Shown here one piece after another: positions 32,246 to 40,207 of a DNA stretch of 64,000 nucleotides (its first letter is position 1; each line of letters starts with the position of its first letter). This DNA is from Lentzea xinjiangensis. GTDB lineage: Bacteria > Actinomycetota > Actinomycetes > Mycobacteriales > Pseudonocardiaceae. Under the pieces are notes generated by a model, which saw only the letters and a list, made by a program, of their open reading frames with translations, did not search any database and was not told the origin of the DNA. The position numbers and the translations under genes were made by a program. The stretch lies in assembly GCF_900110955.1 (NCBI RefSeq), contig NZ_FOFR01000002.1:372001-436000 (forward strand), in the 5' to 3' direction.

Positions 32246-33208
32246 TCACCGCGGTGACGCCGCCCGGCGGTAACCGACCTCCAGGCGGCCTCCCGCCGAC
32301 TCGAGGACCTGCTCCACGACCTCGATGAACCGCTCGGCGCCCTCGCCGCGCACCAGCGCGCGGTAGGCGTCCACCAGCTCGTCCTCCTTCGCGTCGCGGA
32401 GCCGGCGCAGCAGCCACTTCCCGTGCCCGAGCCACCGGTTCCGCACGACCAGCGCCAGCTCTCCCGCGCAGGTCAGCAGCCGGGCCGCGACGAACAGCCG
32501 CTCGTCGTCGTCCCGCGCGCCGATCAGGTCCTCGAGCAGGTCGGTGGTGCCGTACCGGCGGTCTTCCAGCTCCGTGACCGTCGCGAGGGGAGGGCCCGCG
32601 TCCAGCAGAGCGCGCGCCTCGGTCCGCATGCGCTGACCCGTGCCGTCGGCGTCGAGCATGAGGAAACCCTCGGCGCACATGTGCAGCAACGGCGGGCGGC
32701 GGTCCTTTGTGTCACGGGCGACGAAGTCCTGGAACGACTCGATGGTGTGGCAGAACAGCTCGACCGGCCAGCCGCGGTGCTCCAGCGTCTCGCGGAACGC
32801 GTGCGGCAGGTCGTCGACGATCACGACCATGTCGAGGTCGGAGTTCGCCGTGTAGGTGCCGGCGGCGACGCTGCCGCCGAGGAACGCCGCCGTCGCGAGC
32901 GGGAACCGCTCGTCCAGCAGGTCCCTGGCGGCCTGGACCGGGTCCCTGTCCCAGTCCAGGGGCTGCCCGGTGACGTAGTAGTCCTGCTCGGGGTCCAGCG
33001 GGCCGAGCACCTGCTCGACGTGCGGCCAGATCTCCCGGCCGACCTGGTGCAGGTCCACCAGCCACGGGTTGTCCTCGGCGTCGAAGAACGGCCTGATCCG
33101 GTCGAACTGCGCTCGCGAGATCTCGCGCACGCTGACCGGTGGCCCGTTGTGCCGTCTCGCGTAGCCCTTCAAACGCCAGCCGATGTTGTCGCCGTAGGCG
33201 TGCCTCAC
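32246..33208 (-). CDS. Nucleotidyltransferase-domain protein
   Basis: About 320 residues with a polymerase-beta-like nucleotidyltransferase core. AFLGGSVAAGTYTANSDLDM contains the GGS motif and the SDLD metal-binding aspartates, followed by VVIVDD. The C-terminal half is helical. The target of nucleotidyl transfer is unknown; relatives modify small molecules, tRNAs or toxin partners. No partner HEPN gene lies next to it. The first 100 residues (VRHAYGDNIGWRLKGYARRH) are not recognised. GTG 33208 is preferred for its GGGGAAGAGG ribosome binding site; GTG 33226 is possible. Confidence 0.75.
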   Translation of the reverse strand: MRHAYGDNIGWRLKGYARRHNGPPVSVREISRAQFDRIRPFFDAEDNPWLVDLHQVGREIWPHVEQVLGPLDPEQDYYVTGQPLDWDRDPVQAARDLLDERFPLATAAFLGGSVAAGTYTANSDLDMVVIVDDLPHAFRETLEHRGWPVELFCHTIESFQDFVARDTKDRRPPLLHMCAEGFLMLDADGTGQRMRTEARALLDAGPPLATVTELEDRRYGTTDLLEDLIGARDDDERLFVAARLLTCAGELALVVRNRWLGHGKWLLRRLRDAKEDELVDAYRALVRGEGAERFIEVVEQVLESAGGRLEVGYRRAASPR

Positions 33209-33282
33209 GTCCTCTTCCCCCGCCACGCCCTCATTGTTACTTGACGGGGCCGTCCGGGTGAACAGCCGAGCGTCGCGGCTTG

Positions 33283-34440
33283 TCAGAAGAACTCCGCGAG
33301 CCGCGGGACGCCGGACGCGCCGACGAGCTGGTCGAGCACCACCGCGTCCGCCGGGTCGCCTTCGAGCAAACCGGCGCGCCGCAACGCGTGCGTGTTCTGC
33401 GCGCCGGAGAACCACGGTCCGAGCGCACGCGCGTGCAGCCGCACCGCTCCGGTGCCACCGGGTTCGACCCGCACGGTCCCGTCCTCGGCGATGATGCGCC
33501 GCGGGCCCGCGTGCCACGGCGCGTGCGCGTCGACGACCTCCAGGTCCACCGCGGTGTTGGCGAGCGGGGGCCAGCCGCGAGCGGCGACGGCGGCGGGCAG
33601 GTCGACGACGCGCAGCATCCAGGCCGACGTCCGGACGGAGTGGCGCACCGGCGTCGCACCGAGCAGGTTCACCGTGGCCGGGTCGGTGATCCGCAGGTCG
33701 ATCGCTTCCAGGGTGCCGGCCCAGGACGCGAGCGAGGCGAGGAGGGTGAGCTGCGCGTCGACGTCGACGCCGATCAGGTCGTGGACCTTGAGCCGCCCCA
33801 TGTCGCCGCCGGCCTCGCGCTGGGCCGTCAGGTACCCGCGCAGCCCGTTCGGCCCCGGCAGCACGCTCACCAGGTCCATCTCCAGCACCTCGGCCAGCTC
33901 GATCCGCGGCGGCCGGCGGTCGGCCATGCCGTCGATCGTCCGGGCCACCTCGAGGTAGCAGGCGTGCAGCGCGGTGAGATCGCTCTCCTCCGCCGGGCGC
34001 GAGGGCACCGGTTCGGCGGGCCGCGGGATCGAGAGCACCCTGTCCATCGGCAGCTCGACCCACTCGAGGACGCCGGTGCGCTCCCAGCCCCGGCCCCGGT
34101 ACAGCGACGGCACGGTCGCGTAGAGGACCGAGATCGGCTGGCCGTGCTCCCGCATGACGGGCAGCGAGGCGTCCAGCAGCGCGTTCGCCACGCCACGGCC
34201 GCGCATCGCGCCGTCCACGGCGACGCCGCCGATCCCGCCCATCGGCACGGCGGCACCGCCGTAGAACTGCCCGTAGGAGCCCACCGTCAGCACTCCGGCG
34301 ACCCGGCCGTCCAGTTCGGCGACCAGCCCGTGCCTGCCGGGGCGCACGAGCCTGTCCGGCCGCTCGCCAGGGCCGAACGCGACCCGGCGGAGGCGGACCA
34401 CGGCGTCGAGATCGTCGTCGGTGTACTCCCTGATGCGCAC
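33283..34440 (-). CDS. eis: Eis-like GNAT N-acetyltransferase
   Basis: A 385-residue protein of the Eis family, whose members acetylate aminoglycosides and other amines at several positions. The N-terminal GNAT domain has the acetyl-CoA loop VPMGGIGGVAVDGAMRGRGV and then SVLYATVPSLYRGRGWERTG, which supplies the conserved tyrosine. A second GNAT-like domain and a C-terminal SCP-like domain (about 285-385) follow. The protein ends ...LAEFF, placing the C-terminal carboxylate and phenylalanine as in Eis, where the end reaches the active site. Whether it gives kanamycin resistance here cannot be judged. Confidence 0.9.
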   Translation of the reverse strand: MRIREYTDDDLDAVVRLRRVAFGPGERPDRLVRPGRHGLVAELDGRVAGVLTVGSYGQFYGGAAVPMGGIGGVAVDGAMRGRGVANALLDASLPVMREHGQPISVLYATVPSLYRGRGWERTGVLEWVELPMDRVLSIPRPAEPVPSRPAEESDLTALHACYLEVARTIDGMADRRPPRIELAEVLEMDLVSVLPGPNGLRGYLTAQREAGGDMGRLKVHDLIGVDVDAQLTLLASLASWAGTLEAIDLRITDPATVNLLGATPVRHSVRTSAWMLRVVDLPAAVAARGWPPLANTAVDLEVVDAHAPWHAGPRRIIAEDGTVRVEPGGTGAVRLHARALGPWFSGAQNTHALRRAGLLEGDPADAVVLDQLVGASGVPRLAEFF

Positions 34441-34484
34441 GGACGACTATCTACCACGGACGACCGGCTACCACGGAAGACCGG

Positions 34485-35300
34485 CTACCAGGAGAAGAAG
34501 CCCTGGCCCGTCTTCTTGCCCAGCTCGCCGCGGGCGACCTTGTCGCGCAACAGCGGCGGCGGGTCGAACCGCGGTCCCAGCTCGGCGGCGAGGTGCTCGG
34601 CGATCGCCAGCCGGACGTCGAGCCCGACCAGGTCGGTGAGCTCCAGCGGGCCCATCGGCCAGCGGTAGCCGAGCTTCATGCCGGTGTCGATGTCCGCGGC
34701 GGAGGCGACGCCCTCCTCCAGCATGCGGATCGCCTCCAGGCCGACGGCGACGCCCAGCCGTGAGGTGGCGAACCCCGGTGAGTCGCGGACCTCGATGACG
34801 GTCTTGCCCCACTCCTCGGCCCACGCGCGCGCTTTGGCGACGTTCGCGGGGTCGACGCCCTCGTGGTGCACCAGCTCGACGAGCTGCTGCACCGGGACGG
34901 GGTTGAAGAAGTGCATGCCCAGCACGCGTTCGCCGGGAAGGCCCGCCGCGATCTCGGCGATCGACAGCGACGACGTGTTGGACGCCAGGACCGCGTCCGG
35001 GCACCTCGCGGCCGCGCGGCCGAGCACCTCCCGCTTGAGCGGCACGTTCTCCGGCACGGCCTCGACGACCAGCTCGGCGTCCGCGGGCAGCTCACCGGTG
35101 CTCAGGTTCGCGAACACCGCCGCGGCGTCGGCGAGCTTGCCCCTCTCCTGGGCCCGGTCGAGCGAGCGCCTGACCGCCGCCCTGCCCTGCTCGGCGCGCT
35201 CGGCGTCGGCCTCCGACAGCGTGACCTCGTGGCCGTGCGCGAGCAGGACGTGCGCGATGCCGGCGCCCATCGTGCCGCCACCGATCACGACGGCCTTCAC
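34485..35300 (-). CDS. 3-hydroxyacyl-CoA dehydrogenase
   Basis: NAD-dependent oxidation of 3-hydroxyacyl-CoA to 3-ketoacyl-CoA. The 271-residue protein starts with the Rossmann loop VVIGGGTMGAGIAHVLLAHG, then ELVVEAVPENVPLKREVLG, SNTSSLSIAEIA, the catalytic His in LGMHFFNPVPVQQLVELV, and the helical domain ending GKKTGQGFFSW. It is short, as in stand-alone enzymes such as 3-hydroxybutyryl-CoA dehydrogenase. The GTG overlaps the stop of the EthD-family gene by 4 bp, so the pair is co-translated. Confidence 0.93.
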   Translation of the reverse strand: MKAVVIGGGTMGAGIAHVLLAHGHEVTLSEADAERAEQGRAAVRRSLDRAQERGKLADAAAVFANLSTGELPADAELVVEAVPENVPLKREVLGRAAARCPDAVLASNTSSLSIAEIAAGLPGERVLGMHFFNPVPVQQLVELVHHEGVDPANVAKARAWAEEWGKTVIEVRDSPGFATSRLGVAVGLEAIRMLEEGVASAADIDTGMKLGYRWPMGPLELTDLVGLDVRLAIAEHLAAELGPRFDPPPLLRDKVARGELGKKTGQGFFSW

Positions 35301-35617
35301 GGCTCGACCACCTCCGCGCTGAACATCGCGACCAGCTCCATGCCGCCGATCTCGGCGAGGTTGGCTCCGGAGGTGGCCCACTCCGGCGACTGCACGGCGG
35401 CCTTCATCGACTCCTCCGAGTCGAAGTACATCTCGGCGATCAGGTGCGGCTCGTTCTCGCCCAGGAAGCCGGCCAGGACCACGCGCTGCACCCTGGCGAC
35501 CTCGGCGCGCACCAGACCGGGAACCGAGTTCACGATCGGCAGGTGCGACTCGAAGTACCTCCGGTCGAAGCCCTCCGGGTCGGCGGGCTTCTTGTACAGC
35601 GCGATGTACTTGATCAT
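35297..35617 (-). CDS. EthD family protein
   Basis: A 106-residue ferredoxin-fold dimeric protein. It begins MIKYIALYKKPADPEGFDRR, then FESHLPIVNSVPGLVRAEV, and ends in a SAEVVEP strand. Members assist degradative pathways or cyclise small molecules; the first one known is needed for ethyl tert-butyl ether degradation. Coupling with the hydroxyacyl-CoA dehydrogenase suggests a shared catabolic role with unknown substrate. AGGAGG lies ten bases before the ATG. Confidence 0.88.
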   Translation of the reverse strand: MIKYIALYKKPADPEGFDRRYFESHLPIVNSVPGLVRAEVARVQRVVLAGFLGENEPHLIAEMYFDSEESMKAAVQSPEWATSGANLAEIGGMELVAMFSAEVVEP

Positions 35618-35691
35618 GTGACACCATCCTCCTCGACTCGCCGAGCACTGTAACGCCCGAGGCACCTCGCGGACTGGGGCACGATGGTGGT

Positions 35692-36336
35692 GTGCGGATC
35701 ATCCTGCTGCGCCACGGGCAGAGCCTCGGCAACGTCGACGAGCTTGCCTACTGCCGCATCCCCGACCACGCCCTCCCGCTCACCGAGCTGGGCGAACAGC
35801 AGGCCGTGGCGGCCGGCGACACGATCAGGGAACTGGTCGGCGAGGGGCCGGTCGCGGCCTACGTCTCGCCCTACCGGCGGACGCGCCGGACGTTCGAGCT
35901 GCTCGGGATCCCCGCGGAGCGGATCGTCACCGAGCCGCGGGTGCGCGAGCAGGACTGGGGCAACCTCCAGGACCCGGTGCAGCAGGAGGTGCTCAAGCAC
36001 CAGCGGCACGCGTTCGGGCACTTCTTCTTCCGGCTGCCCAACGGCGAGTCCGGCGCGGACGTGGACGACCGGGTGGCGGCGTTCCTCGACCGCCTGGAGG
36101 CCCGCATGCACCAGGACGAGACGCATCCCAGGACGGTGCTGGTCGTGTCCCACGGGCTCACGATCAGGCTGCTGTGCCGCAGGCTGTTCGACTGGAGCAT
36201 CGAACTCTTCGAATCTTTGTCCAATGTGGACACATGCGAGAACCGCGTGCTCGACCACGACGGCACGCGGTGGAGGCTGGACCGCCCCTTCGCCCAGTGG
36301 CGCGACTCACCGGACGGAGCGGTCCAGCTCCCGTGA
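35692..36336 (+). CDS. Histidine phosphatase superfamily protein
   Basis: A 214-residue phosphoglycerate-mutase-like phosphatase. The phospho-accepting His is in ILLRHGQSLGN. The second arginine cluster is in VSPYRRTRRTFELL, and the second catalytic His in VLVVSHGLTIRLLCRRLF. REQDWGNLQDP and HAFGHFFFRLPNGESGADVDDR resemble the broad-specificity phosphatase group rather than glycolytic mutases. The GTG start follows closely on the upstream gap; the gene ends one base before the convergent rpmF. Confidence 0.92.
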   Translation: MRIILLRHGQSLGNVDELAYCRIPDHALPLTELGEQQAVAAGDTIRELVGEGPVAAYVSPYRRTRRTFELLGIPAERIVTEPRVREQDWGNLQDPVQQEVLKHQRHAFGHFFFRLPNGESGADVDDRVAAFLDRLEARMHQDETHPRTVLVVSHGLTIRLLCRRLFDWSIELFESLSNVDTCENRVLDHDGTRWRLDRPFAQWRDSPDGAVQLP

Positions 36337-36337
36337 C

Positions 36338-36499
36338 CTAGAGCAGCCCCCGCTTGTACGCGGCCACGAGGCGGCGCGGAACGAGGACCTCCTCGCCGCC
36401 CGACGTCCGGACGCGCACGAGGTCCGGCGCGGTGGCCTTCCACTGCGAGCGCCGGTGACGGGTGTTGGACCGGGAGGTCTTGCGCTTGGGGACGGCCAT
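36338..36499 (-). CDS. rpmF: Ribosomal protein bL32, zinc-independent paralogue
   Basis: A 53-residue protein starting [20 protein letters not shown], the bL32 signature, and ending [12 protein letters not shown]. The usual two CxxC pairs of zinc-binding bL32 are absent; there is no cysteine at all. The gene overlaps the preceding rpmE. It is probably made under zinc shortage to replace the zinc-binding form. Confidence 0.93.
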   Translation of the reverse strand: MAVPKRKTSRSNTRHRRSQWKATAPDLVRVRTSGGEEVLVPRRLVAAYKRGLL

Positions 36500-36750
36500 C
36501 AGCGCTCTCGCTTTCCGTAGCGGCGGTTGAACTTCTCGACCCGGCCCGCGGTGTCGACGAGCCGCTGGGTACCGGTCCAGAACGGGTGCGAGTCGGCGGT
36601 GATGTCGACGACCAGCAGCGGGTAGGAGTTGCCGTCCTCCCACTCGACCGTGCGCGACGACGTCGCCGTCGAGCGGGTCAGGAACGTCTTGCCGGTGGAC
36701 GCGTCCTGGAAGACGACCGGGTGGTAGTCGGGGTGGATTCCGGGCTTCAT
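36499..36750 (-). CDS. rpmE2: Ribosomal protein bL31 type B, zinc-independent
   Basis: An 83-residue protein starting [20 protein letters not shown], the type B bL31 pattern, and ending [14 protein letters not shown]. No cysteines are present, so it cannot bind zinc like type A. Its ATG overlaps the stop of the CobW-like gene and its stop overlaps the rpmF start, so the three genes form a tightly coupled operon under the divergent Zur-type site. Confidence 0.94.
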   Translation of the reverse strand: MKPGIHPDYHPVVFQDASTGKTFLTRSTATSSRTVEWEDGNSYPLLVVDITADSHPFWTGTQRLVDTAGRVEKFNRRYGKRER

Positions 36751-37631
36751 ATCTCCAGCTTTCGGATCGAGTCCACGAAGGACAGTTCGTCGTCGGTCAG
36801 CAGCGCCGCACCGAACGCCCTGGTGATGTCGTCGGGCTCGCCGAGGGTGATCGCCACGATCTGCGTGGTCCTGCCCTCGCGCGGCCCGCCGGCACCGACG
36901 TGCAGCCCGCCGCCCGCCGACTCGAGGTGCAGCGCGACGTCCGGCTCGTCGGCGACCCAGAGCCGGCCGCGCGTCCGCACCACCGTGCCGTCGAGCAACG
37001 AGTCGAGCGCGTCGTTCAGCCGGGCCGGGTGGAACGGCCGGTCGGCCGTGAAAACCGCCGTGGAGACACCGCACTCCGGCGTGAGCGGCAGCAGCCGCGG
37101 GCGCCGCCCGCGCTCGACCACCACCGCGTCCGGAGTGCAGCGGTGCGCTCCGGGAGCCAGCCGGTCGAGCACGGCCAGCGTCCGTTCGTCGGCGTCGCCC
37201 TGCAGCACCAGCACGTCCGCGGCCTCCGCCTGCGCGACCACGACCTGTGCCACCGTGCGCTGGTCGCTGACCATCGAGGCGTCGCCGAGCGCGTCGTCCA
37301 GCCAGGTCGCCGCGTCGAGCACGGTGATCACGCACTCGACCTCGACGCCGAGGTCGCGGCGCACCGCGTCCGGTTCCAGCAACGGGTCCAGGTGCAGCAC
37401 GAGCGTGTGCCCGGCGAACTGCGCGATCAGCTCCCGCAGGTCCTCGCGCACGGTGCAGGACACGCACCCGTGCAGCAGCTCCACATCGGTCGCGATGCCG
37501 TCGACCCACCGCCGCACGCGCGTGTCCCGGGCCACGTGCCGCACGAGCACCGATCCGGGCCGGTCGCACCACACCCGCACGGCGACGTCGTGGTCCACCA
37601 GCCCCGCCACCATGACGACAACGGTTTCCAT
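36747..37631 (-). CDS. CobW/COG0523-like protein lacking GTPase motifs
   Basis: A 294-residue protein related to the CobW/ZNG metallochaperone GTPases, in a Zur-type cassette. The metal motif appears as [19 protein letters not shown], equivalent to GCxCC in the family, and the C-terminal CobW_C domain is recognisable ([30 protein letters not shown]). The N-terminus where GxxGxGKT should be reads [20 protein letters not shown], without a P-loop. The guanine-specificity NKxD has become VLQGDAD. GTP binding is therefore unlikely. It may be a structural or ribosome-associated factor. Confidence 0.8.
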   Translation of the reverse strand: METVVVMVAGLVDHDVAVRVWCDRPGSVLVRHVARDTRVRRWVDGIATDVELLHGCVSCTVREDLRELIAQFAGHTLVLHLDPLLEPDAVRRDLGVEVECVITVLDAATWLDDALGDASMVSDQRTVAQVVVAQAEAADVLVLQGDADERTLAVLDRLAPGAHRCTPDAVVVERGRRPRLLPLTPECGVSTAVFTADRPFHPARLNDALDSLLDGTVVRTRGRLWVADEPDVALHLESAGGGLHVGAGGPREGRTTQIVAITLGEPDDITRAFGAALLTDDELSFVDSIRKLEI

Positions 37632-37646
37632 GTGGGGTACCGTAGA

Positions 37647-37666
37647 TGAAAACGAATGTCGTTTCA
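37647..37666. promoter_or_regulatory. Zur-type palindrome between divergent ribosomal-protein operons
   Basis: TGAAAACGAATGTCGTTTCA is an imperfect 20-bp palindrome with TGAAA...TTTCA ends and ACGA/TCGT inner blocks, like actinobacterial Zur boxes. It sits 15 bases from each divergent start codon (CobW-like at 37631, rpmB at 37681), so one bound zinc-uptake repressor dimer would shut both operons when zinc is sufficient. Confidence 0.72.
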
Positions 37667-37680
37667 ATCTGGAGGTACCA

Positions 37681-37911
37681 GTGCGCTGCCAGCTGACCGG
37701 CCGTGAGCCGGGCTTCGGCAACCGCGTCTCGCACTCGCAACGCAAGACGCGGCGCCGGTGGAACCCGAACGTCCAGCGCAAGCGGTACTGGGTGCCCTCG
37801 CTGAACCGGAACGTGGTGCTGACGCTGTCCGCGAAGGGCATCAAGACCGTCGACAAGCTGGGCATCGAGGCCGTCGTGGCCCGGCTGCGCGCGCAGGGGG
37901 TGAAGGTCTGA
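37681..37911 (+). CDS. rpmB: Ribosomal protein bL28, zinc-independent paralogue
   Basis: A 76-residue protein: [20 protein letters not shown], then [18 protein letters not shown] and a C-terminal [11 protein letters not shown]. Only one cysteine is present, so the CxxC zinc site of the primary bL28 is missing. GGAGG lies eight bases before the GTG. It is the first gene of the rightward arm of the zinc-starvation cassette. Confidence 0.95.
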   Translation: MRCQLTGREPGFGNRVSHSQRKTRRRWNPNVQRKRYWVPSLNRNVVLTLSAKGIKTVDKLGIEAVVARLRAQGVKV

Positions 37912-38078
37912 TGGCCAAGGGCAACGACGTGCGGCCGATCATCAAGATGCGGTCGACCGCCGGCACCGGCTACACCTACGTGACCCGCAAGAACCGCCGC
38001 AACGACCCGGACCGGCTGGTGCTGCGCAAGTACGACCCGGTGGCGCGCAGGCACGTCGACTTCAAAGAGGAGCGCTGA
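37911..38078 (+). CDS. rpmG: Ribosomal protein bL33, zinc-independent paralogue
   Basis: A 55-residue protein: [20 protein letters not shown], then [20 protein letters not shown] and [15 protein letters not shown]. No cysteines are present, in contrast to the zinc-binding bL33. The ATG overlaps the rpmB stop (TGATG). Confidence 0.95.
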   Translation: MAKGNDVRPIIKMRSTAGTGYTYVTRKNRRNDPDRLVLRKYDPVARRHVDFKEER

Positions 38079-38080
38079 CC

Positions 38081-38374
38081 GTGGCGAAGAAGTCGAAGAT
38101 CGCCGCCGACCGGCGCCGCCGCGAGGTCGTCGCGCGCTACGCGCAACGGCGAGCGGAGCTCAAGGAGATGCTGCGGCACCCGGAGACGCGCGAGGAGGCG
38201 GTGCGCGGCCTGCAGAAGCTGCCGCGGGACGCGTCGCCGACCAGGCTGCGCAACCGGGACGTGGTCGACGGGCGGCCGCGCGCCTACCACCGGAAGTTCG
38301 GGCTCTCCCGCCTGCGGCTGCGCGAGATGGCCCACCGCGGCGAGCTGCCCGGCGTGTCGAAGGCGAGCTGGTGA
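38081..38374 (+). CDS. rpsN: Ribosomal protein uS14, zinc-independent long form
   Basis: A 97-residue protein, the long cysteine-free type of uS14 (short zinc types have about 61 residues and two CxxC). It starts [20 protein letters not shown] and contains [40 protein letters not shown] and [13 protein letters not shown]. It is two bases behind rpmG and overlaps rpsR. Confidence 0.96.
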   Translation: MAKKSKIAADRRRREVVARYAQRRAELKEMLRHPETREEAVRGLQKLPRDASPTRLRNRDVVDGRPRAYHRKFGLSRLRLREMAHRGELPGVSKASW

Positions 38375-38604
38375 TGAAGGAGCGCAAGCCGCTGAAGCGC
38401 AGGCAGAACCTCCTCGCGAAGGAGGGCGTGACCGTCGTCGACTGGAAGGACGTCGCACTGCTGCGCAAGTTCATCTCGGACCGGGGCAAGATCCGGTCCC
38501 GCCGGGTGACCGGCCTGACGCCGCAGCAGCAGCGCCAGGTCGCCACGGCGATCAAGAACGCGCGGGAGATGGCCCTGCTGCCGTACCCGTCACAAGGGCG
38601 ATGA
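38374..38604 (+). CDS. rpsR: Ribosomal protein bS18, zinc-independent paralogue
   Basis: A 76-residue protein: [40 protein letters not shown], and [20 protein letters not shown]. It lacks cysteines. The ATG overlaps the uS14 stop. It ends the rightward operon; its last 53 bases overlap the convergent small membrane protein gene. Confidence 0.96.
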   Translation: MKERKPLKRRQNLLAKEGVTVVDWKDVALLRKFISDRGKIRSRRVTGLTPQQQRQVATAIKNAREMALLPYPSQGR

Positions 38605-38944
38605 CGCGGATCGCCGTGCTGGCCGCGAACGCCAGCACGGCGAGCTGCACCAGCAACGCGAGCGGCCAGGTCGTGTGTTCGTCGACCGTGAGATCGCCGC
38701 GAACACCGACCAGGAAGGTCGCGTAGAGGCCCCAGCACTGCACGGCGGCGAGCCCGGCGCCGACGATCGTCGTGCGCAGGGAGACCACCACGACGACCGC
38801 CGCCAGCAGGACCAGGGCGAGCAGCGGCCAGGCCCCGGTGAACGCGGTCACCCCGACCCCCGCGCCGAACGCGAGCGCGGAACCCTGCCCGCCTCTCATC
38901 CTCCTCATCCGATCGGTGTAGTCCCCCGGTGAGATCAGCGCCAC
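38552..38944 (-). CDS. Small membrane protein of unknown function
   Basis: About 130 residues with four hydrophobic segments (around [50 protein letters not shown] and [20 protein letters not shown]). The 3' end overlaps rpsR by 53 bp on the opposite strand. The first 12 residues are uncertain: GTG 38944, ATG 38908 and ATG 38899 are possible starts. No family is recognised. Confidence 0.65.
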   Translation of the reverse strand: MALISPGDYTDRMRRMRGGQGSALAFGAGVGVTAFTGAWPLLALVLLAAVVVVVSLRTTIVGAGLAAVQCWGLYATFLVGVRGDLTVDEHTTWPLALLVQLAVLAFAASTAIRVIALVTGTAAGPSPARS

Positions 38945-38991
38945 CTCTCCAGCGTGAAGTTGGTGCTTTCGAGTGAGGCACGATCGGTCGA

Positions 38992-39618
38992 ATGAGCCTG
39001 TACGACGTTGTGCACCGCCGCCGTGACACCCGTGCCGAGTTCACGGGCGCCGAGATCCCGTCCGACGTGCTGCACCGGGTGCTGACCGCGGCGCACGCCG
39101 CCCCGAGCGTGGGACTCTCCCAGCCGTGGGACTTCGTGCTGGTCCGCGACGAGTCGACCCGGCGCGCGTTCCGCGACCACGTCCAGGCGGAGCGCAGCGT
39201 GTTCTCGGCCCAGCTCGACCAGGAACGCGCGGAGGTGTTCTCCCGCATCAAGGTCGAGGGGATCATGGAGTCGTCGCTCGGCATCGTGGTCACCTACGAC
39301 CCGGACCGCGGCTCACCGGCGGTGCTCGGCAGGCACGCCATCGCGGACGCGGGTTTGTACTCCGTGTGCCTGGCAATCCAGAACCTCTGGCTGGCGGCGA
39401 CGGAGGAGGGCCTCGGGGTGGGCTGGGTGAGCTTCTACCGCGAGGAGGTGCTACGCCGGCTGCTGGAGATCCCCGGCAGGATCCGCCCGGTGGCCTGGTT
39501 GTGCGTGGGGCCGGTGCGGTCGCTGCCCGACGCCCCCGACCTGGAACGGCACGGGTGGCGCAACCGGATGCCCCTCGAAGACGTTCTCCATTACGACACG
39601 TTCGGCCGACGAAACTGA
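38992..39618 (+). CDS. bluB: 5,6-dimethylbenzimidazole synthase (BluB)
   Basis: Flavin-destructase that cuts FMN to make the lower ligand of vitamin B12. The 208-residue protein belongs to the nitroreductase fold with the BluB pattern: VHRRRDTRAEFTGAEIP, LTAAHAAPSVGLSQPWDFVL, VTYDPDRGSPAVLGRH, then LAIQNLWLAATEEGLGVGWVSFY. I see no cobalamin riboswitch in the short upstream gap and no other B12 gene nearby. A general nitroreductase is the alternative, but AAPSVGxxQPW favours BluB. Confidence 0.9.
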   Translation: MSLYDVVHRRRDTRAEFTGAEIPSDVLHRVLTAAHAAPSVGLSQPWDFVLVRDESTRRAFRDHVQAERSVFSAQLDQERAEVFSRIKVEGIMESSLGIVVTYDPDRGSPAVLGRHAIADAGLYSVCLAIQNLWLAATEEGLGVGWVSFYREEVLRRLLEIPGRIRPVAWLCVGPVRSLPDAPDLERHGWRNRMPLEDVLHYDTFGRRN

Positions 39619-40207
39619 AGCGGTAGATGCGAACCATCTCTGTCGCAAGCCCCGCCCATCCGCGTCACGTGCGCCTTTCTTTCCCACGCGCACAAGTACG
39701 TGCGCGCGCAATCACTTCTGTCCGGACAGGACCGGAAGTGGCGGATTCGGCACGACGACGAGTGCGGGACCGCGCCGGTTTTCCTGAGCCACGGGTCAAA
39801 TCGGCCGCATCGGCCGGTCGCACGGGGAGTTCGTCCTGCTCAAGCACGAGAACGCCGGCCGGGCGTACCACGAGCCGGCGGAGGGACGCGGGGTTCCCGA
39901 TGAATTCATCGAAGACGGATGAAGCCGCCCCTCCGGCCGGTTCTCGCCGCCCGCGGAGAGGTCCACTCATGGCAATGGGCGCATGGATCGCGCGTCACCG
40001 AAAGCACGCGGCGCAAAACGTTCCGGCGACCCTGTTGACAAGAAGCCGCACTACGGAATGATCATCGATCGAGCCAGGGCGCTGAGCAACGTGTTCGCGC
40101 AACCGACTACCCCTCGATGACGTCCTGCACCAGGATCGTTGCGGGGCGCGACCGCCCCGGTAGCCTGTGCAGGCCGCTCGGCGAGTCGGAACGGAGTCGA
40201 TGAACGA
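39619..40207. other. 589-bp stretch without an intact gene
   Basis: The first 100 bases are less GC-rich and look like intergenic DNA, with TTTCTTTCCC. The middle (39718-39922) has strong third-position GC bias split over two frames and may be a broken gene. The last part holds TTGACA at 40035-40040 with TGATCA 18 bases downstream, a plausible promoter for the diguanylate cyclase gene. No intact protein is supported. Confidence 0.5.
39718..39922 (+). pseudogene. Possible remnant of a small gene, split by a frameshift
   Basis: In one frame (about 39718-39797) the DNA reads GQDRKWRIRHDDECGTAPVF with GC-rich third positions. About 39794 the coding bias moves to the next frame, reading IGRIGRSHGEFVLLKHENAG, then RAYHEPAEGRGVPDEFIEDG and a TGA at 39920-39922. 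The second frame has a stop (39785-39787) just before and no start codon of its own. This fits one former gene with a one-base shift, or chance. No family is recognised. Confidence 0.3.

Noticed and set aside
32246-33208. MNT-HEPN toxin-antitoxin pair
   Set aside because: The nucleotidyltransferase protein is much longer than MNT antitoxins and no HEPN gene flanks it.
38945-38991. Cobalamin riboswitch in front of bluB
   Set aside because: The gap is only 47 bases and holds no B12-box-like sequence.
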